Below, piece after piece: positions 1 through 8,127 of a DNA stretch of 64,000 nucleotides. Below the pieces are notes generated by a model. That model did not search any database. It worked only from the letters and a program-made list of their open reading frames with translations, and was not told where the DNA came from. Each line of letters starts with the position of its first letter. Within the stretch, counting starts at the first letter, position 1. This stretch comes from Gracilibacillus kekensis (lineage in GTDB: Bacteria > Bacillota > Bacilli > Bacillales > Amphibacillaceae). The stretch lies in contig NZ_FRCZ01000002.1 in NCBI RefSeq assembly GCF_900143085.1, positions 124,001 through 188,000 on the forward strand, in the 5' to 3' direction. The position numbers were made by a program, and so were the translations under genes.

Positions 1-20
1 TCGAATTGTAGGGGCATATC

Positions 21-767
21 CTACACCTCTACTTTCTTTTTAAAGAGCCAAGATGTCAGCCAAAAGACAAGCGAGTATAACAAAGTAAAAAAAAGTAGCA
101 TACTAATCGATAACTGATCATTTACAAAAAACGCATCCAATAATGGCACATACATCCTCTCGCTAATATTCCAAACCCACCAAGATTTCATAAATGTAAC
201 ATTAGCCATTATTATTCCTATACCACCCAAAAATACCCAATAAAGAATAATCAAAGTACTGATTATGGACAAAGCAAAACCTAATTTTGGTTTCAGCCAT
301 TGATGGAAAACCCATCCAATATACACTGTTATTGATAAAGCTAACCCGATTGGCAAGACCGTAATAAATAAACTAAAAATTAATTTGACTATTTCACTCC
401 AGCCCGTTGTCCAAAATTTCATCAGTGCTAATAAGGTACCAAACAAAAACGTATATAAATAAAACCCCACCATTAACATGAGCCCATGCAGTATTTTGAT
501 AATCATTTGTTTAATAAATACATTTTTGTTAAATAAAATTTGATTTAGTTGCAACGTTTCCATATTTAGGCTGAATAATAGCGTTGCTGGAATGATAATA
601 AAGCCAATGCTTGCTACATCAATTATATATGAATAAACTTGCCCTCCTTCCTTTAGAATCGCATAAAGAGAGTAAAACATTAAACAAAAGATAACGACGA
701 CAAAACTAATCTGAAATCCCCGCATCATCGACATTTCCTTTTTCCATAGCCCTCTATAAATTGACAT
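21..767 (-). CDS. ABC-2-type membrane protein (putative permease)
   Basis: A 248-residue integral membrane protein with about six hydrophobic segments, a short basic N-terminus and a Lys-rich C-terminus (KKKVEV). No soluble domain is visible. The size and topology suit the permease half of an ABC-2 type exporter; this is inferred from topology and regulation, not from a catalytic motif. The ATG is preceded by AAGGAG at good spacing. Only about 13 nt separate it from a long perfect palindrome that resembles GntR/YtrA-type operators, so the gene is probably the first of an operon that continues leftward out of the window. YtrA-controlled operons in bacilli encode such transporters. The partner ATPase and GntR regulator would be expected beyond position 1. 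Confidence 0.6.
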   Translation of the reverse strand: MSIYRGLWKKEMSMMRGFQISFVVVIFCLMFYSLYAILKEGGQVYSYIIDVASIGFIIIPATLLFSLNMETLQLNQILFNKNVFIKQMIIKILHGLMLMVGFYLYTFLFGTLLALMKFWTTGWSEIVKLIFSLFITVLPIGLALSITVYIGWVFHQWLKPKLGFALSIISTLIILYWVFLGGIGIIMANVTFMKSWWVWNISERMYVPLLDAFFVNDQLSISMLLFFTLLYSLVFWLTSWLFKKKVEV

Positions 768-780
768 ACAATCGCTCCTT

Positions 781-828
781 GTATTAGTGTACTATTTATA
801 TAGTACACTAATACATAAAAAGTTACAA
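781..828 (-). promoter_or_regulatory. Promoter with overlapping YtrA/GntR-like operator
   Basis: Positions 781-814 form a perfect palindrome with 15-bp arms and a 4-nt centre (left arm GTATTAGTGTACTAT). It contains the half-sites AGTGTA and TACACT known from YtrA-type GntR operators. On the minus strand a -35 (TTGTAA, 828-823), a 17-bp spacer and a -10 (TACTAT, 805-800) can be read, so the -10 lies inside the palindrome. That geometry fits repression. The regulator itself is not in the window. Confidence 0.7.
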
Positions 829-830
829 TA

Positions 831-856
831 AAAAAACTACCTCGGTTTGAGGTAGC
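831..856 (-). terminator. Intrinsic terminator of ytzC
   Basis: The stem CTACCTC/GAGGTAG (837-843 with 849-855) has a 5-nt loop and, on the minus strand, a run of six to seven T. It sits directly after the ytzC stop codon. Confidence 0.8.
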
Positions 857-860
857 TTCC

Positions 861-1142
861 CTATTCATATCTCGTTACATCCACTTGATCCAATATCATG
901 TCGTTCAATTTTTCATTAACAACTAATTGAAACCTATGCAGTTGTTCCCGTTGTTGTGCATTGGCACTATGCATGACTCGATCAATACTCTGTGATAACT
1001 TTTCCAATTCTAAATGGGCATTTGTATAGTCTTCATTTAGTGTAAACTGACTACGATTGGACATATCTAACTGCTCTTCTGCTTGTTGAATAATATGTTG
1101 ACCTTCGATAAGTAAGTTTTCAATCGAATCTCTAGTGGTCAT
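861..1142 (-). CDS. ytzC: YtzC family protein (DUF2524)
   Basis: A 93-residue soluble, highly charged, probably helical protein. The start MTTRDS is chosen over upstream ATGs because GAGGTG lies about six bases before it; the ATG two codons upstream abuts the ribosome site. The central and C-terminal part (NAQQREQLHRF, then a stretch ending NDMIL) closely resembles B. subtilis YtzC. Its function is unknown. Its neighbour on the opposite strand is ytqB, and the two genes are also close together in B. subtilis, which supports the assignment. It has its own terminator at 831-856. Confidence 0.75.
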   Translation of the reverse strand: MTTRDSIENLLIEGQHIIQQAEEQLDMSNRSQFTLNEDYTNAHLELEKLSQSIDRVMHSANAQQREQLHRFQLVVNEKLNDMILDQVDVTRYE

Positions 1143-1252
1143 AATCATCACCTCATGCATAGTGTGAAACAAGCAAAGAAATTCATACACATTCGCATAA
1201 TAATTTGCTAAAATAATTTTTGATTATAAGCTATTTAAGGAGCCATACTGAA

Positions 1253-1807
1253 ATGAAATCAATTATTGCATTTTCACATCAATTATTAAAAGATATAATT
1301 CAAAATGGTGATGTTGTCATAGATGCAACCTGTGGAAATGGAAATGATACGACCTTTTTAAGTAGATTAGTTGGAAAAACCGGAAAAGTATATGCCTTTG
1401 ATATTCAAAAACAGGCCATTGAAAAGACACAAGTATTATTAGAGAAAAGTAACATAGAAAATGTCGAATTGATCCATGATGGCCATGAAAAGGTTCCACA
1501 TTATTTACAAGATCAGAAGGTCGCAGGTGCGATATTTAATTTAGGGTATTTACCACATGGTGATCCTTCGATCATTACTGTGCCGGAAACAACGATTCAT
1601 GCTATTTCATCCATGTTAGCTTTATTAAAAAAACGTGGACGCATTGTTATCGTCATTTATCATGGTCATACAGGTGGGACAACAGAGAAAAATGAAGTAT
1701 TAACTTATTGTGCACGGTTAAATCAAGACACGTATCAGGTGTTACAATATCAATATATCAATAAAACCAATAAGCCACCGTTTGTTGTAGCTATTGAAAA
1801 GAAATAA
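1253..1807 (+). CDS. ytqB: Class I SAM-dependent methyltransferase YtqB
   Basis: A 184-residue predicted rRNA methylase of the YtqB family. The SAM-binding motif I (VIDATCGNGNDT) lies near residues 22-33, followed by the acidic end of strand 2 (YAFDIQ) and a motif IV-like NLGYLPHGD. YtqB folds like other class I methyltransferases; its substrate is not settled. The start is placed at the ATG with AAGGAG 10 nt upstream, 11 codons inside the longest reading frame. The gene stands next to ytzC as in B. subtilis. A hairpin overlapping the stop codon probably ends the transcript. Confidence 0.85.
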   Translation: MKSIIAFSHQLLKDIIQNGDVVIDATCGNGNDTTFLSRLVGKTGKVYAFDIQKQAIEKTQVLLEKSNIENVELIHDGHEKVPHYLQDQKVAGAIFNLGYLPHGDPSIITVPETTIHAISSMLALLKKRGRIVIVIYHGHTGGTTEKNEVLTYCARLNQDTYQVLQYQYINKTNKPPFVVAIEKK

Positions 1808-1837
1808 CGACCAGATCGACAGTTTGTTATTTCTTTT
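1797..1837 (+). terminator. Terminator overlapping the ytqB stop
   Basis: The 12-nt arm AAAAGAAATAAC (1797-1808) contains the TAA stop and pairs perfectly with GTTATTTCTTTT (1826-1837). Confidence 0.65.
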
Positions 1838-1888
1838 CAATCAGAGTTTTCTTTGATTATGTGATATTGTCAAACTGAATTCACCTGT

Positions 1889-2290
1889 TTATCCCTCTAC
1901 CATAGCCTGATAAACGAGTATTTCACCATCTTTTTCTACTAAAACTATAAATGGTGTAGCATCTTTTTCGTATTCTTGTCTTTCTCTTATATATATTGCT
2001 GTTCCCTTTGGTAAGATCGTAGCAAAATAATCACGATAGAACCATTTCCGCTTTGTTTGTTTTTTTATTTCGCCTATTTTATCACCTAATAGATACTCTT
2101 GCTCTTTTATCCACTCATTATCTGTCACATTGGAGTAAATTAAACCATCTAATTGTATAATATCAGCATCTGTATTAGCTTTTAGTACTTCTCTTGCAGT
2201 TGGATTACCTATCGCACTGGAATTTGCCGACGCGATTAGTACAATGTCCAAATATACAATGGACGAAAAGATAAATAGCTTTACTTTCAT
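1889..2290 (-). CDS. Hypothetical exported protein
   Basis: A 133-residue protein with a hydrophobic N-terminal segment (about residues 3-22, ending at small residues ANSSA), which looks like a signal peptide or anchor. The rest is charged with alternating strands. I do not recognise the family. The ATG has AGGAGAG at normal spacing. It is a single gene between ytqB and a divergent aldehyde dehydrogenase, convergent with ytqB. It could be a cell-wall-side protein; nothing more specific can be supported. Confidence 0.55.
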   Translation of the reverse strand: MKVKLFIFSSIVYLDIVLIASANSSAIGNPTAREVLKANTDADIIQLDGLIYSNVTDNEWIKEQEYLLGDKIGEIKKQTKRKWFYRDYFATILPKGTAIYIRERQEYEKDATPFIVLVEKDGEILVYQAMVEG

Positions 2291-2430
2291 AGTTCACTCT
2301 CTCCTGTAATTTAGTTAATCTCTATAATGTAGACGTGTATCCATTCTAAAAGTTACAGTACACCTATTTAGACTGAATCATTTATTAATGATAAGCTAAG
2401 TACATAACCTTTATGGGAGGGTGAAAAGCG

Positions 2431-3801
2431 ATGAGCAATGTTACTTCAACACTTTCAATGCAAAAAGCTTACTTCGCTACCGGAGCAACGAAAGATATTT
2501 CTTTTCGAAAACAAGCATTAACAAATGTAAGAAAAGCGATCCAGAAAAACGAGAAAAAGATTATAGATGCTCTTCACCATGATTTAAACAAATCTGAGGC
2601 TGAGGCTTTCTCAACAGAGATAGGCATCTTATATAGTGAAATTGATTTTATTCTTAAACATATAGATGAATGGGCAAAAAAGAAAAAAGTGAAAACTGCG
2701 GTGACACATGTCGGTTCCAGCAGCTATATTTATCCACAACCGTATGGAGTAGCTCTGATCATTTCCCCATGGAATTATCCTTTTCAACTAGCGATTGCAC
2801 CATTGATTGGAGCAATTGCTGCAGGTAATTGTGCAGTCATTAAACCATCTGAACTTACACCGGAAACATCTGCAACAGTAAAACAATTAATATCAGAAAC
2901 CTTTGATGAAGATTATATAACTGTAATCGAAGGTGCAGTTGAAACAAACCAAGCACTGCTAGCGGAAAACTTTGATTATATTTTTTTCACTGGAAGTGTA
3001 CCGGTCGGCAAGATAGTCATGGAAGCAGCTGCAAAACATCTTACCCCTGTTACATTAGAACTCGGCGGTAAAAGCCCAGCGATCGTTGACAAAGATGCCA
3101 ATTTAGAATTAGCAGCTAAGCGGATTGCTTGGGGAAAATTTACGAATGCAGGACAAACCTGTGTAGCGCCTGACTATTTATATGTTCACAGTGATATTAA
3201 AGCAAGCTTTCTCTCTGCACTAAAACAAGAGGTTCAGACCATGTATGGGGAACATCCTATAGAGAATAAGGACTTTGTAAAAATTGTGAATGAAAAACAT
3301 TTTGACAGGTTATCGCCATTCTTATCAAATGGCGATACAAAATCAGGTGGTAAATTAGATCGACAACTATTAAAAATAGAGCCGACTTTACTTACTAACA
3401 TAAGTTGGAATGACCCTGTCATGGAAGGCGAAATCTTCGGACCAATTTTGCCAATCTTGGAATATCAAGACATAGAAGAAGTCATAACAGGTATTCAAAA
3501 TCATCCTAATCCATTGGCATTTTACTTTTTCTCTGAAAATGATCATTTAGCAGAAAAGATGATCGAAGAACTTTCTTTTGGTGGCGGGTGTATTAATGAC
3601 ACCTTATATCACTTGGCCTCTCCTTATTTACCTTTTGGTGGTGTTGGAAACAGTGGAATGGGTGCCTATCATGGCAAAGATAGCTTTCTTACCTTTTCTC
3701 ATCAAGAGAGTGTTTTAAAACAAACAACTAAATTTGATATTCCTATCCGCTATCCTCATGTGAAAAATGCCTTAAAATTAATGAAACGTTTTTTGAAGTA
3801 A
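2431..3801 (+). CDS. NAD(P)-dependent aldehyde dehydrogenase (YwdH-like)
   Basis: A 456-residue class 3-type aldehyde dehydrogenase that oxidises aldehydes to carboxylates. Visible signatures are the cofactor-site ISPWNYP (residues 111-117), LELGGKSP with the general-base Glu210, and NAGQTCVAPDY with nucleophile Cys244. The length equals that of B. subtilis YwdH and of plant/bacterial class 3 enzymes, which lack the long N-terminal extension of class 1/2. The substrate is probably medium or long-chain aldehydes, by family only. A strong ribosome site (GGGAGG) precedes the ATG. It is monocistronic with a terminator shared with ytpB and its adjoining repeat zone. Confidence 0.85.
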   Translation: MSNVTSTLSMQKAYFATGATKDISFRKQALTNVRKAIQKNEKKIIDALHHDLNKSEAEAFSTEIGILYSEIDFILKHIDEWAKKKKVKTAVTHVGSSSYIYPQPYGVALIISPWNYPFQLAIAPLIGAIAAGNCAVIKPSELTPETSATVKQLISETFDEDYITVIEGAVETNQALLAENFDYIFFTGSVPVGKIVMEAAAKHLTPVTLELGGKSPAIVDKDANLELAAKRIAWGKFTNAGQTCVAPDYLYVHSDIKASFLSALKQEVQTMYGEHPIENKDFVKIVNEKHFDRLSPFLSNGDTKSGGKLDRQLLKIEPTLLTNISWNDPVMEGEIFGPILPILEYQDIEEVITGIQNHPNPLAFYFFSENDHLAEKMIEELSFGGGCINDTLYHLASPYLPFGGVGNSGMGAYHGKDSFLTFSHQESVLKQTTKFDIPIRYPHVKNALKLMKRFLK

Positions 3802-3808
3802 CTACAAA

Positions 3809-3844
3809 CCCCCGATCGAATCTTAACTTAGATTCAATCGGGGG
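3809..3844 (+). terminator. Bidirectional intrinsic terminator
   Basis: The GC-rich stem starting CCCCCGAT pairs with ATCGGGGG, about 14 bp with one mismatch, around a 5-nt loop. It is followed by a T-rich tail and lies just after the aldehyde dehydrogenase. Confidence 0.8.
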
Positions 3845-3882
3845 TGTCTTTATTCTAGGAGTATTCGTAACTTTCTCCTTGG

Positions 3883-3938
3883 TTACTATCAACTTTTTTA
3901 TTTTACTGGCAACTCCCTGCGTTTTACTGGCAACTCCA
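3883..3938. repeat. 21-bp direct repeats at a convergent gene junction
   Basis: A 16-nt unit (TTTTACTGGCAACTCC) occurs at 3901 and again at 3922, exactly 21 bp apart. A degenerate third unit (TTACTATCAACT) lies near 3883. The array sits between the ends of the aldehyde dehydrogenase and ytpB. Confidence 0.7.
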
Positions 3939-3945
3939 CCGTAAA

Positions 3946-5016
3946 TCAATAGCGACCGGCTAATCGGTTGTAGACCTTGATGTTCCAATGGAAAAATTGC
4001 GCTTTTCGACCACTTGCTTTAATCAACCTTTTAACAGTTGATTTGAATTGGCGCATTTTTCGCACTTTAGGATCGGCCAAATATAATCCGATTAAACCAT
4101 GCTGAATCATCTCATGGAATTTTCTATTCGGTAATGTTTGGACATGCTTATTTGTTTGCTCGACAAAATAAAGCAGACGTTTTTCTAATACTAGTTCATC
4201 TTGATAATAGTTACAGAAATTCAAGTCGCCTTCTGTTTCATCCTCATCTTGATCAATAAAGTAATCCAGCATAATATGTAAGCCCTGCAAGAAAGGAAAA
4301 TAGCTTTCAAATACGTTATCTGCTAGTTCGGTAGTCATCTGATTATTTAATCCATAGGAAACCATGCAAAAAATACCTAGCGTCGAACCAGTACAAGCAG
4401 AAAATTCATACCATTCAAGCATTGGCCATTGTCGATGATGTTCTTTAAACCATTTTTCTAATCTTGGTATCCGTTCACTATGTGTGACATGTTTGTGTAC
4501 TTGTAAATCACTATACAAGTTCTCTAATTGAATCATATGTTCTTGGAAAAGGGAGTAATTTGTAATATCACGAAGCACGTCTTGACATGTTCGGACTAGG
4601 TCTGTTAAATATCTTTCATCAGCCTGTTCTTCCCGATATTGATAATAGTTTTTCACTTCATTTTCAGGCGATAACGCATCCTCCATAGATTGATGAAGCA
4701 TGCTAAAATCAGTCGGATCCAAAGAGGTACTGCGGTCACATAAATTATCCAAATAATCACTGATGGTCTGATAGGCAACAATGAAACGAATCGCCTTTTT
4801 CCATTCTTCACCGGCTAAGAGACTATATACACTGCCACCTTGACAGTGAAATTTTTTATCTTGAATACTAGCTAAGGCTTGAGTACGTAATTCTTCATTC
4901 GTAATCTGTGATGCACGTTTTTTCCAATAATTCAGCTCTATCTTCACTTGTGGAAATATTTTTTGGTATACATTTTTCATTAATAATGGTGCATTTGTTG
5001 GGACTTGTAGTGTCAC
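3946..5016 (-). CDS. ytpB: Tetraprenyl-beta-curcumene synthase-like terpene synthase YtpB (DUF2600)
   Basis: A 356-residue all-helical class IB terpene synthase family member. The Asp-rich motif DYLDNLCD at residues 87-94 is the metal/diphosphate-binding region of this family, and a second acidic cluster (DYFIDQDEDETEGD) lies near residues 250-265. In B. subtilis, YtpB cyclises tetraprenyl diphosphate to a C35 sesquarterpene precursor. The start is GTG with GAGGG upstream. The divergent neighbour ytoA, then asnB and metK, is the B. subtilis order. Its partner prenyl synthase is not here. Confidence 0.85.
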   Translation of the reverse strand: MTLQVPTNAPLLMKNVYQKIFPQVKIELNYWKKRASQITNEELRTQALASIQDKKFHCQGGSVYSLLAGEEWKKAIRFIVAYQTISDYLDNLCDRSTSLDPTDFSMLHQSMEDALSPENEVKNYYQYREEQADERYLTDLVRTCQDVLRDITNYSLFQEHMIQLENLYSDLQVHKHVTHSERIPRLEKWFKEHHRQWPMLEWYEFSACTGSTLGIFCMVSYGLNNQMTTELADNVFESYFPFLQGLHIMLDYFIDQDEDETEGDLNFCNYYQDELVLEKRLLYFVEQTNKHVQTLPNRKFHEMIQHGLIGLYLADPKVRKMRQFKSTVKRLIKASGRKAQFFHWNIKVYNRLAGRY

Positions 5017-5083
5017 CTTTTTTCCCTCACTTTATTTTCTTATGGTATCATAAAGATAACTAGATACTAGGAGGTTAACATAG

Positions 5084-5593
5084 ATGATATATGAATATAA
5101 AGGAAAAACCCCTGCGATTGATCAAGCTGCTTTTATCGCACCAGATACTGTGATCACAGGCGATGTCGAAATTGGTGCTTATAGCAGTGTCTGGTTTAAA
5201 ACGGTAATTCGTGGTGATGTCGCTCCAGTTAAAATTGGTTCTTACTCGAATATTCAGGATTTATCACTTTTACATCAAAGCCCTAATTTACCATTAATCG
5301 TTGAGGATTATGTTACAGTGGGACACCAAGTCACGCTTCATTCAGCGATCATTCGCAAAAATTCCTTAGTTGGCATGGGTTCCATTATTCTAGATGGAGC
5401 AGAAGTTGGCGAAGGTGCTTTCGTTGGTGCAGGAAGCCTAGTACCTCCAGGAAAAAAAATCCCCCCACACACACTTGCTTTCGGGCGTCCTGCAAAAGTA
5501 GTTCGCGATTTAACAGAAGAAGATATAGCAGAAATGAAACGAATCCAACAAGACTATGTTGATAAAGGACAAGCATACAAAGCAAGACTATGA
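5084..5593 (+). CDS. ytoA: Gamma-carbonic anhydrase family protein YtoA
   Basis: A 169-residue left-handed beta-helix (hexapeptide repeat) protein. Repeats of the [LIV]-G-x4 type run from about residue 15 to 140 (for example VITGDVEIGAYSSVW and VTVGHQVTLHSAII). The conserved His residues in LLHQS, VGHQV and TLHS match the zinc ligands of gamma-class carbonic anhydrases, although many family members are not proven enzymes. A C-terminal helix follows. AGGAGG precedes the ATG. It is transcribed divergently from ytpB, as in B. subtilis. Confidence 0.85.
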   Translation: MIYEYKGKTPAIDQAAFIAPDTVITGDVEIGAYSSVWFKTVIRGDVAPVKIGSYSNIQDLSLLHQSPNLPLIVEDYVTVGHQVTLHSAIIRKNSLVGMGSIILDGAEVGEGAFVGAGSLVPPGKKIPPHTLAFGRPAKVVRDLTEEDIAEMKRIQQDYVDKGQAYKARL

Positions 5594-6060
5594 TCGGTGG
5601 GTATCTTCCCCCACCGACCATTAGCATATTAAAAAATACATACAAACTTAGAAAATCTATTATATTTAGAATTATAGTATTAGTGAATATAAGCAGGATT
5701 AAGCGACACTATTGCAGTGGTAATTATGAGATATTATATGTGTGTAGCAACCGCTCCGGATTGGCCGCTTCCCTTTCCGCGGGTTTTCCCTGAAGATCCA
5801 CTTTTTCATGCGGTTTTTGCTTGAAAAAGTTAGCTGAAGGGAAAACCCCACTGCATAGAAAACACTACGAAAGCTTGCTTGAGTAGATGTTGCACTTGTG
5901 CCCGTGGAAAAGGGAAGTGGGCAAGCCGAAGCGGATACTACCCACATTTAATATCCCATAATGACCACCAGAGTTATGTCGTATAATCCTTCTTTTGTTC
6001 AGTAAAAGATTTATTTCTTATCAACACATTTCAGTACCAATCTTTCTAAAATATAGTGAA
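5594..6060. other. Intergenic region dominated by a solo palindromic element
   Basis: About 100 bp of AT-rich sequence follows ytoA, then the solo repeat element at 5690-5996, then about 60 bp to the asnB terminator. Reading frames inside the repeat are side effects of the palindrome. Confidence 0.6.
5690..5996. repeat. Solo palindromic element, A–core–A' form, carrying the 59-nt block
   Basis: The ends are inverted repeats of each other. The left end begins AAGCAGGATTAAGCGACA; the right end read in reverse begins AAGAAGGATTATACGACA. Pairing continues inward for roughly 80 bp with mismatches, through a TAATTATGAGATATTA-like segment and an ACCGCTCCGG-like segment. The core contains the conserved GAAGATCCACTTTTT and AAAAAGTTAGCTGAAGG parts. 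A 59-nt block at 5849-5907 also occurs at 33848 and 43581. Confidence 0.85.
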
Positions 6061-6061
6061 A

Positions 6062-6101
6062 AAGCAAGCTTGTTAGGAAACATCTACAAGCTTGCTTTCT
6101 G
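6062..6101 (-). terminator. Terminator overlapping the asnB 3' end
   Basis: On the minus strand AAAGCAAGCTTGT pairs with ACAAGCTTGCTTT, followed by TTTTT. The upstream arm encodes the last residues of AsnB and the stop codon lies in the loop. Confidence 0.8.
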
Positions 6102-7977
6102 TCTTATCTTCTGACTGAAGTTCCGCAATATCAAACTTATTTTCCATGTATATTTGATGCCATAGCATAAACATGAGAACGGTCCATAACTTCCGACTGT
6201 TATCCCTTTTGTCCATACAGTGATCCTCTAACAGATCAAAAACTACCTCTTTATCCAATATATGCGCAGTTTGACTTTCCTGAATTAAGTTCAATGCCCA
6301 ACTGTATAATTCATTTTTCAGCCAATGTCGGATAGGAACCGGAAATCCCAGTTTTTTACGATTTAAAACATGATCAGGTACGATTCCTTGAGCAGCCTGG
6401 CGTAAAATGTGTTTCGTAGTTCCATTTGCTATTTTTTTGTTTACTGGGATTTCTCTAGCCAGTTGAAACACTTCTTTATCTAAAAAAGGTACGCGCAATT
6501 CTAATGAATGTGCCATTGACATTTTATCTGCTTTTAATAAAATGTCCCCACGAAGCCATGTGTGTAAATCGATATATTGCATTTGATGAACAGCAGGCTC
6601 ATTTCCTATCTTATCATAAAGCGGTGCTGTTACATTTTGATAGTAATAATCTTGATGATACGTTTTTAATAAACTATTTTTCTCTTTTTCTTCAAACATT
6701 TTCGCATTTCCGATATACCGTTGCCTTAATGGTGTAGTTCCTCTAGTTAAAAAACTTTTTCCTTTGACACCTTCAGGTAACACACTTGCTACTCGTGCTA
6801 ATAAATTTTTTACCGGTGTTGGAATCGATTCAAAAACGCGTAATGAATCTGGTTCGTGATATATATTATAGCCACCGAATAACTCATCTGCGCCTTCACC
6901 TGATAGTACAACAGTGACATGTTTTTTTGCTTCTTTTGCAACAAAATATAGGGGTACACATGCAGGATCTGCAAGTGGATCATCTAGATGCCAGATGATT
7001 TTGGGCAGCTTTTCCACAAAATCCTCTGGTGAAATGATATAGGAATAGTTTTCAACCCCTAATTTATCCGCCGTTTCTTTTGCTACGTCTATTTCTGAAT
7101 AGCCATCTTGTTCAAATCCCACGGAAAAAGTTTTTAGATTTGGATGATACTGTTTGGCTAATGCCACAATGAAGGAAGAATCGATTCCACCTGACAAAAG
7201 GGAACCGATAGGTACATCACTACGCATATGCATCTGAACCGATTGATCTAAAGTAGATTGAATTTTATCTACCCACTGGTTATCGGTATTTTCTTTGCTA
7301 TGAAAGCTTAGCTGAAAATAACGAAAATGTGTTATCGGTCTGTTATATTGTTTGATAAAATAACTTCCAGGTTCTAAACGATGAACTTTTTGATTCATCG
7401 TCATTGGTTCTGGTACATATTGAAAAGTGAAATAATGTTGTAAACCTTGTTGGTCTATTTGTTCAGAATCGGATAATAAGCTTTTCTTCTCCGAAGCAAA
7501 AAAGGTGCCTTGTTCTGTTTCTTTATAATAGAATGGCTTAATCCCAAAAGGATCTCTTGCCCCATATAAACATTGTGCTTGTTTATCCCAAATTAAAATG
7601 GAAAACATACCACGAAGTTGCTTGAAACAATCGACACCTTGTTTAGAAAACAGCGCAATAATCACTTCTGTATCCGATTCAGTCATAAAGTCGATACCCT
7701 CTCGTTGTAAATATTCTTTTAATTCAAGGTAATTATAAATCTCACCATTAAACACCATCCAATAACGATCATCTTCATAAGCAAATGGCTGATGACCGCT
7801 CACTTCATCTATAATACTTAGTCTTTTAAATCCAAATATTATAGTTTCATCTTCATAATAACCTTGATCGACTGGACCTCTGTAATCAATGATGTTAAGC
7901 CGGTTTTCGAATTCTTTTCGCTCTGTAGCGCCTAACATTTCTGTTTCTGCTTTTAATAGTCCAATAAAACCGCACAT
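6073..7977 (-). CDS. asnB: Asparagine synthase (glutamine-hydrolysing) AsnB
   Basis: A 634-residue two-domain enzyme that makes asparagine from aspartate, ATP and glutamine. The start is placed at the second of two adjacent ATGs because it yields MCGFIGL, where Cys2 becomes the N-terminal glutamine-hydrolysing nucleophile after Met removal, and because GAGG is better spaced to it. The class II glutaminase domain spans about residues 2-200. The ATP-pyrophosphatase domain has the PP-loop LSGGIDSS at 261-268. The length matches B. subtilis AsnB. It lies upstream of the metK terminator and follows ytoA, the conserved order. Confidence 0.93.
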   Translation of the reverse strand: MCGFIGLLKAETEMLGATERKEFENRLNIIDYRGPVDQGYYEDETIIFGFKRLSIIDEVSGHQPFAYEDDRYWMVFNGEIYNYLELKEYLQREGIDFMTESDTEVIIALFSKQGVDCFKQLRGMFSILIWDKQAQCLYGARDPFGIKPFYYKETEQGTFFASEKKSLLSDSEQIDQQGLQHYFTFQYVPEPMTMNQKVHRLEPGSYFIKQYNRPITHFRYFQLSFHSKENTDNQWVDKIQSTLDQSVQMHMRSDVPIGSLLSGGIDSSFIVALAKQYHPNLKTFSVGFEQDGYSEIDVAKETADKLGVENYSYIISPEDFVEKLPKIIWHLDDPLADPACVPLYFVAKEAKKHVTVVLSGEGADELFGGYNIYHEPDSLRVFESIPTPVKNLLARVASVLPEGVKGKSFLTRGTTPLRQRYIGNAKMFEEKEKNSLLKTYHQDYYYQNVTAPLYDKIGNEPAVHQMQYIDLHTWLRGDILLKADKMSMAHSLELRVPFLDKEVFQLAREIPVNKKIANGTTKHILRQAAQGIVPDHVLNRKKLGFPVPIRHWLKNELYSWALNLIQESQTAHILDKEVVFDLLEDHCMDKRDNSRKLWTVLMFMLWHQIYMENKFDIAELQSEDKTESKLVDVS

Positions 7978-8067
7978 CATGCTTCCTCTTTTCTATTCAA
8001 AAATTTTTATTCGCTTATTTGACGATGAGTTTCACTTATTGTTACACTTTTTTAAGATTTCAAGCAC

Positions 8068-8099
8068 AAAAAAAGCCAAGTACCTAGTTTAGTACTTGA
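8068..8099 (-). terminator. Terminator of metK
   Basis: The stem CAAGTAC/GTACTTG, extended by neighbouring pairs, is followed on the minus strand by seven T. It lies 30 nt after the metK stop. Confidence 0.8.
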
Positions 8100-8127
8100 C
8101 TTCTGTATTACTTATTTCTTTTTTATT

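Noticed and set aside
3743-3988. Minus-strand frame between the aldehyde dehydrogenase and ytpB
   Set aside because: It overlaps both genes and reads through the terminator and the 21-bp repeats.
5699-5947. Frames inside the palindromic elements (also 17553-17765, 28305-28532, 58373-58619)
   Set aside because: They exist on both strands of the palindromes, lack ribosome sites and differ between copies in reading frame.
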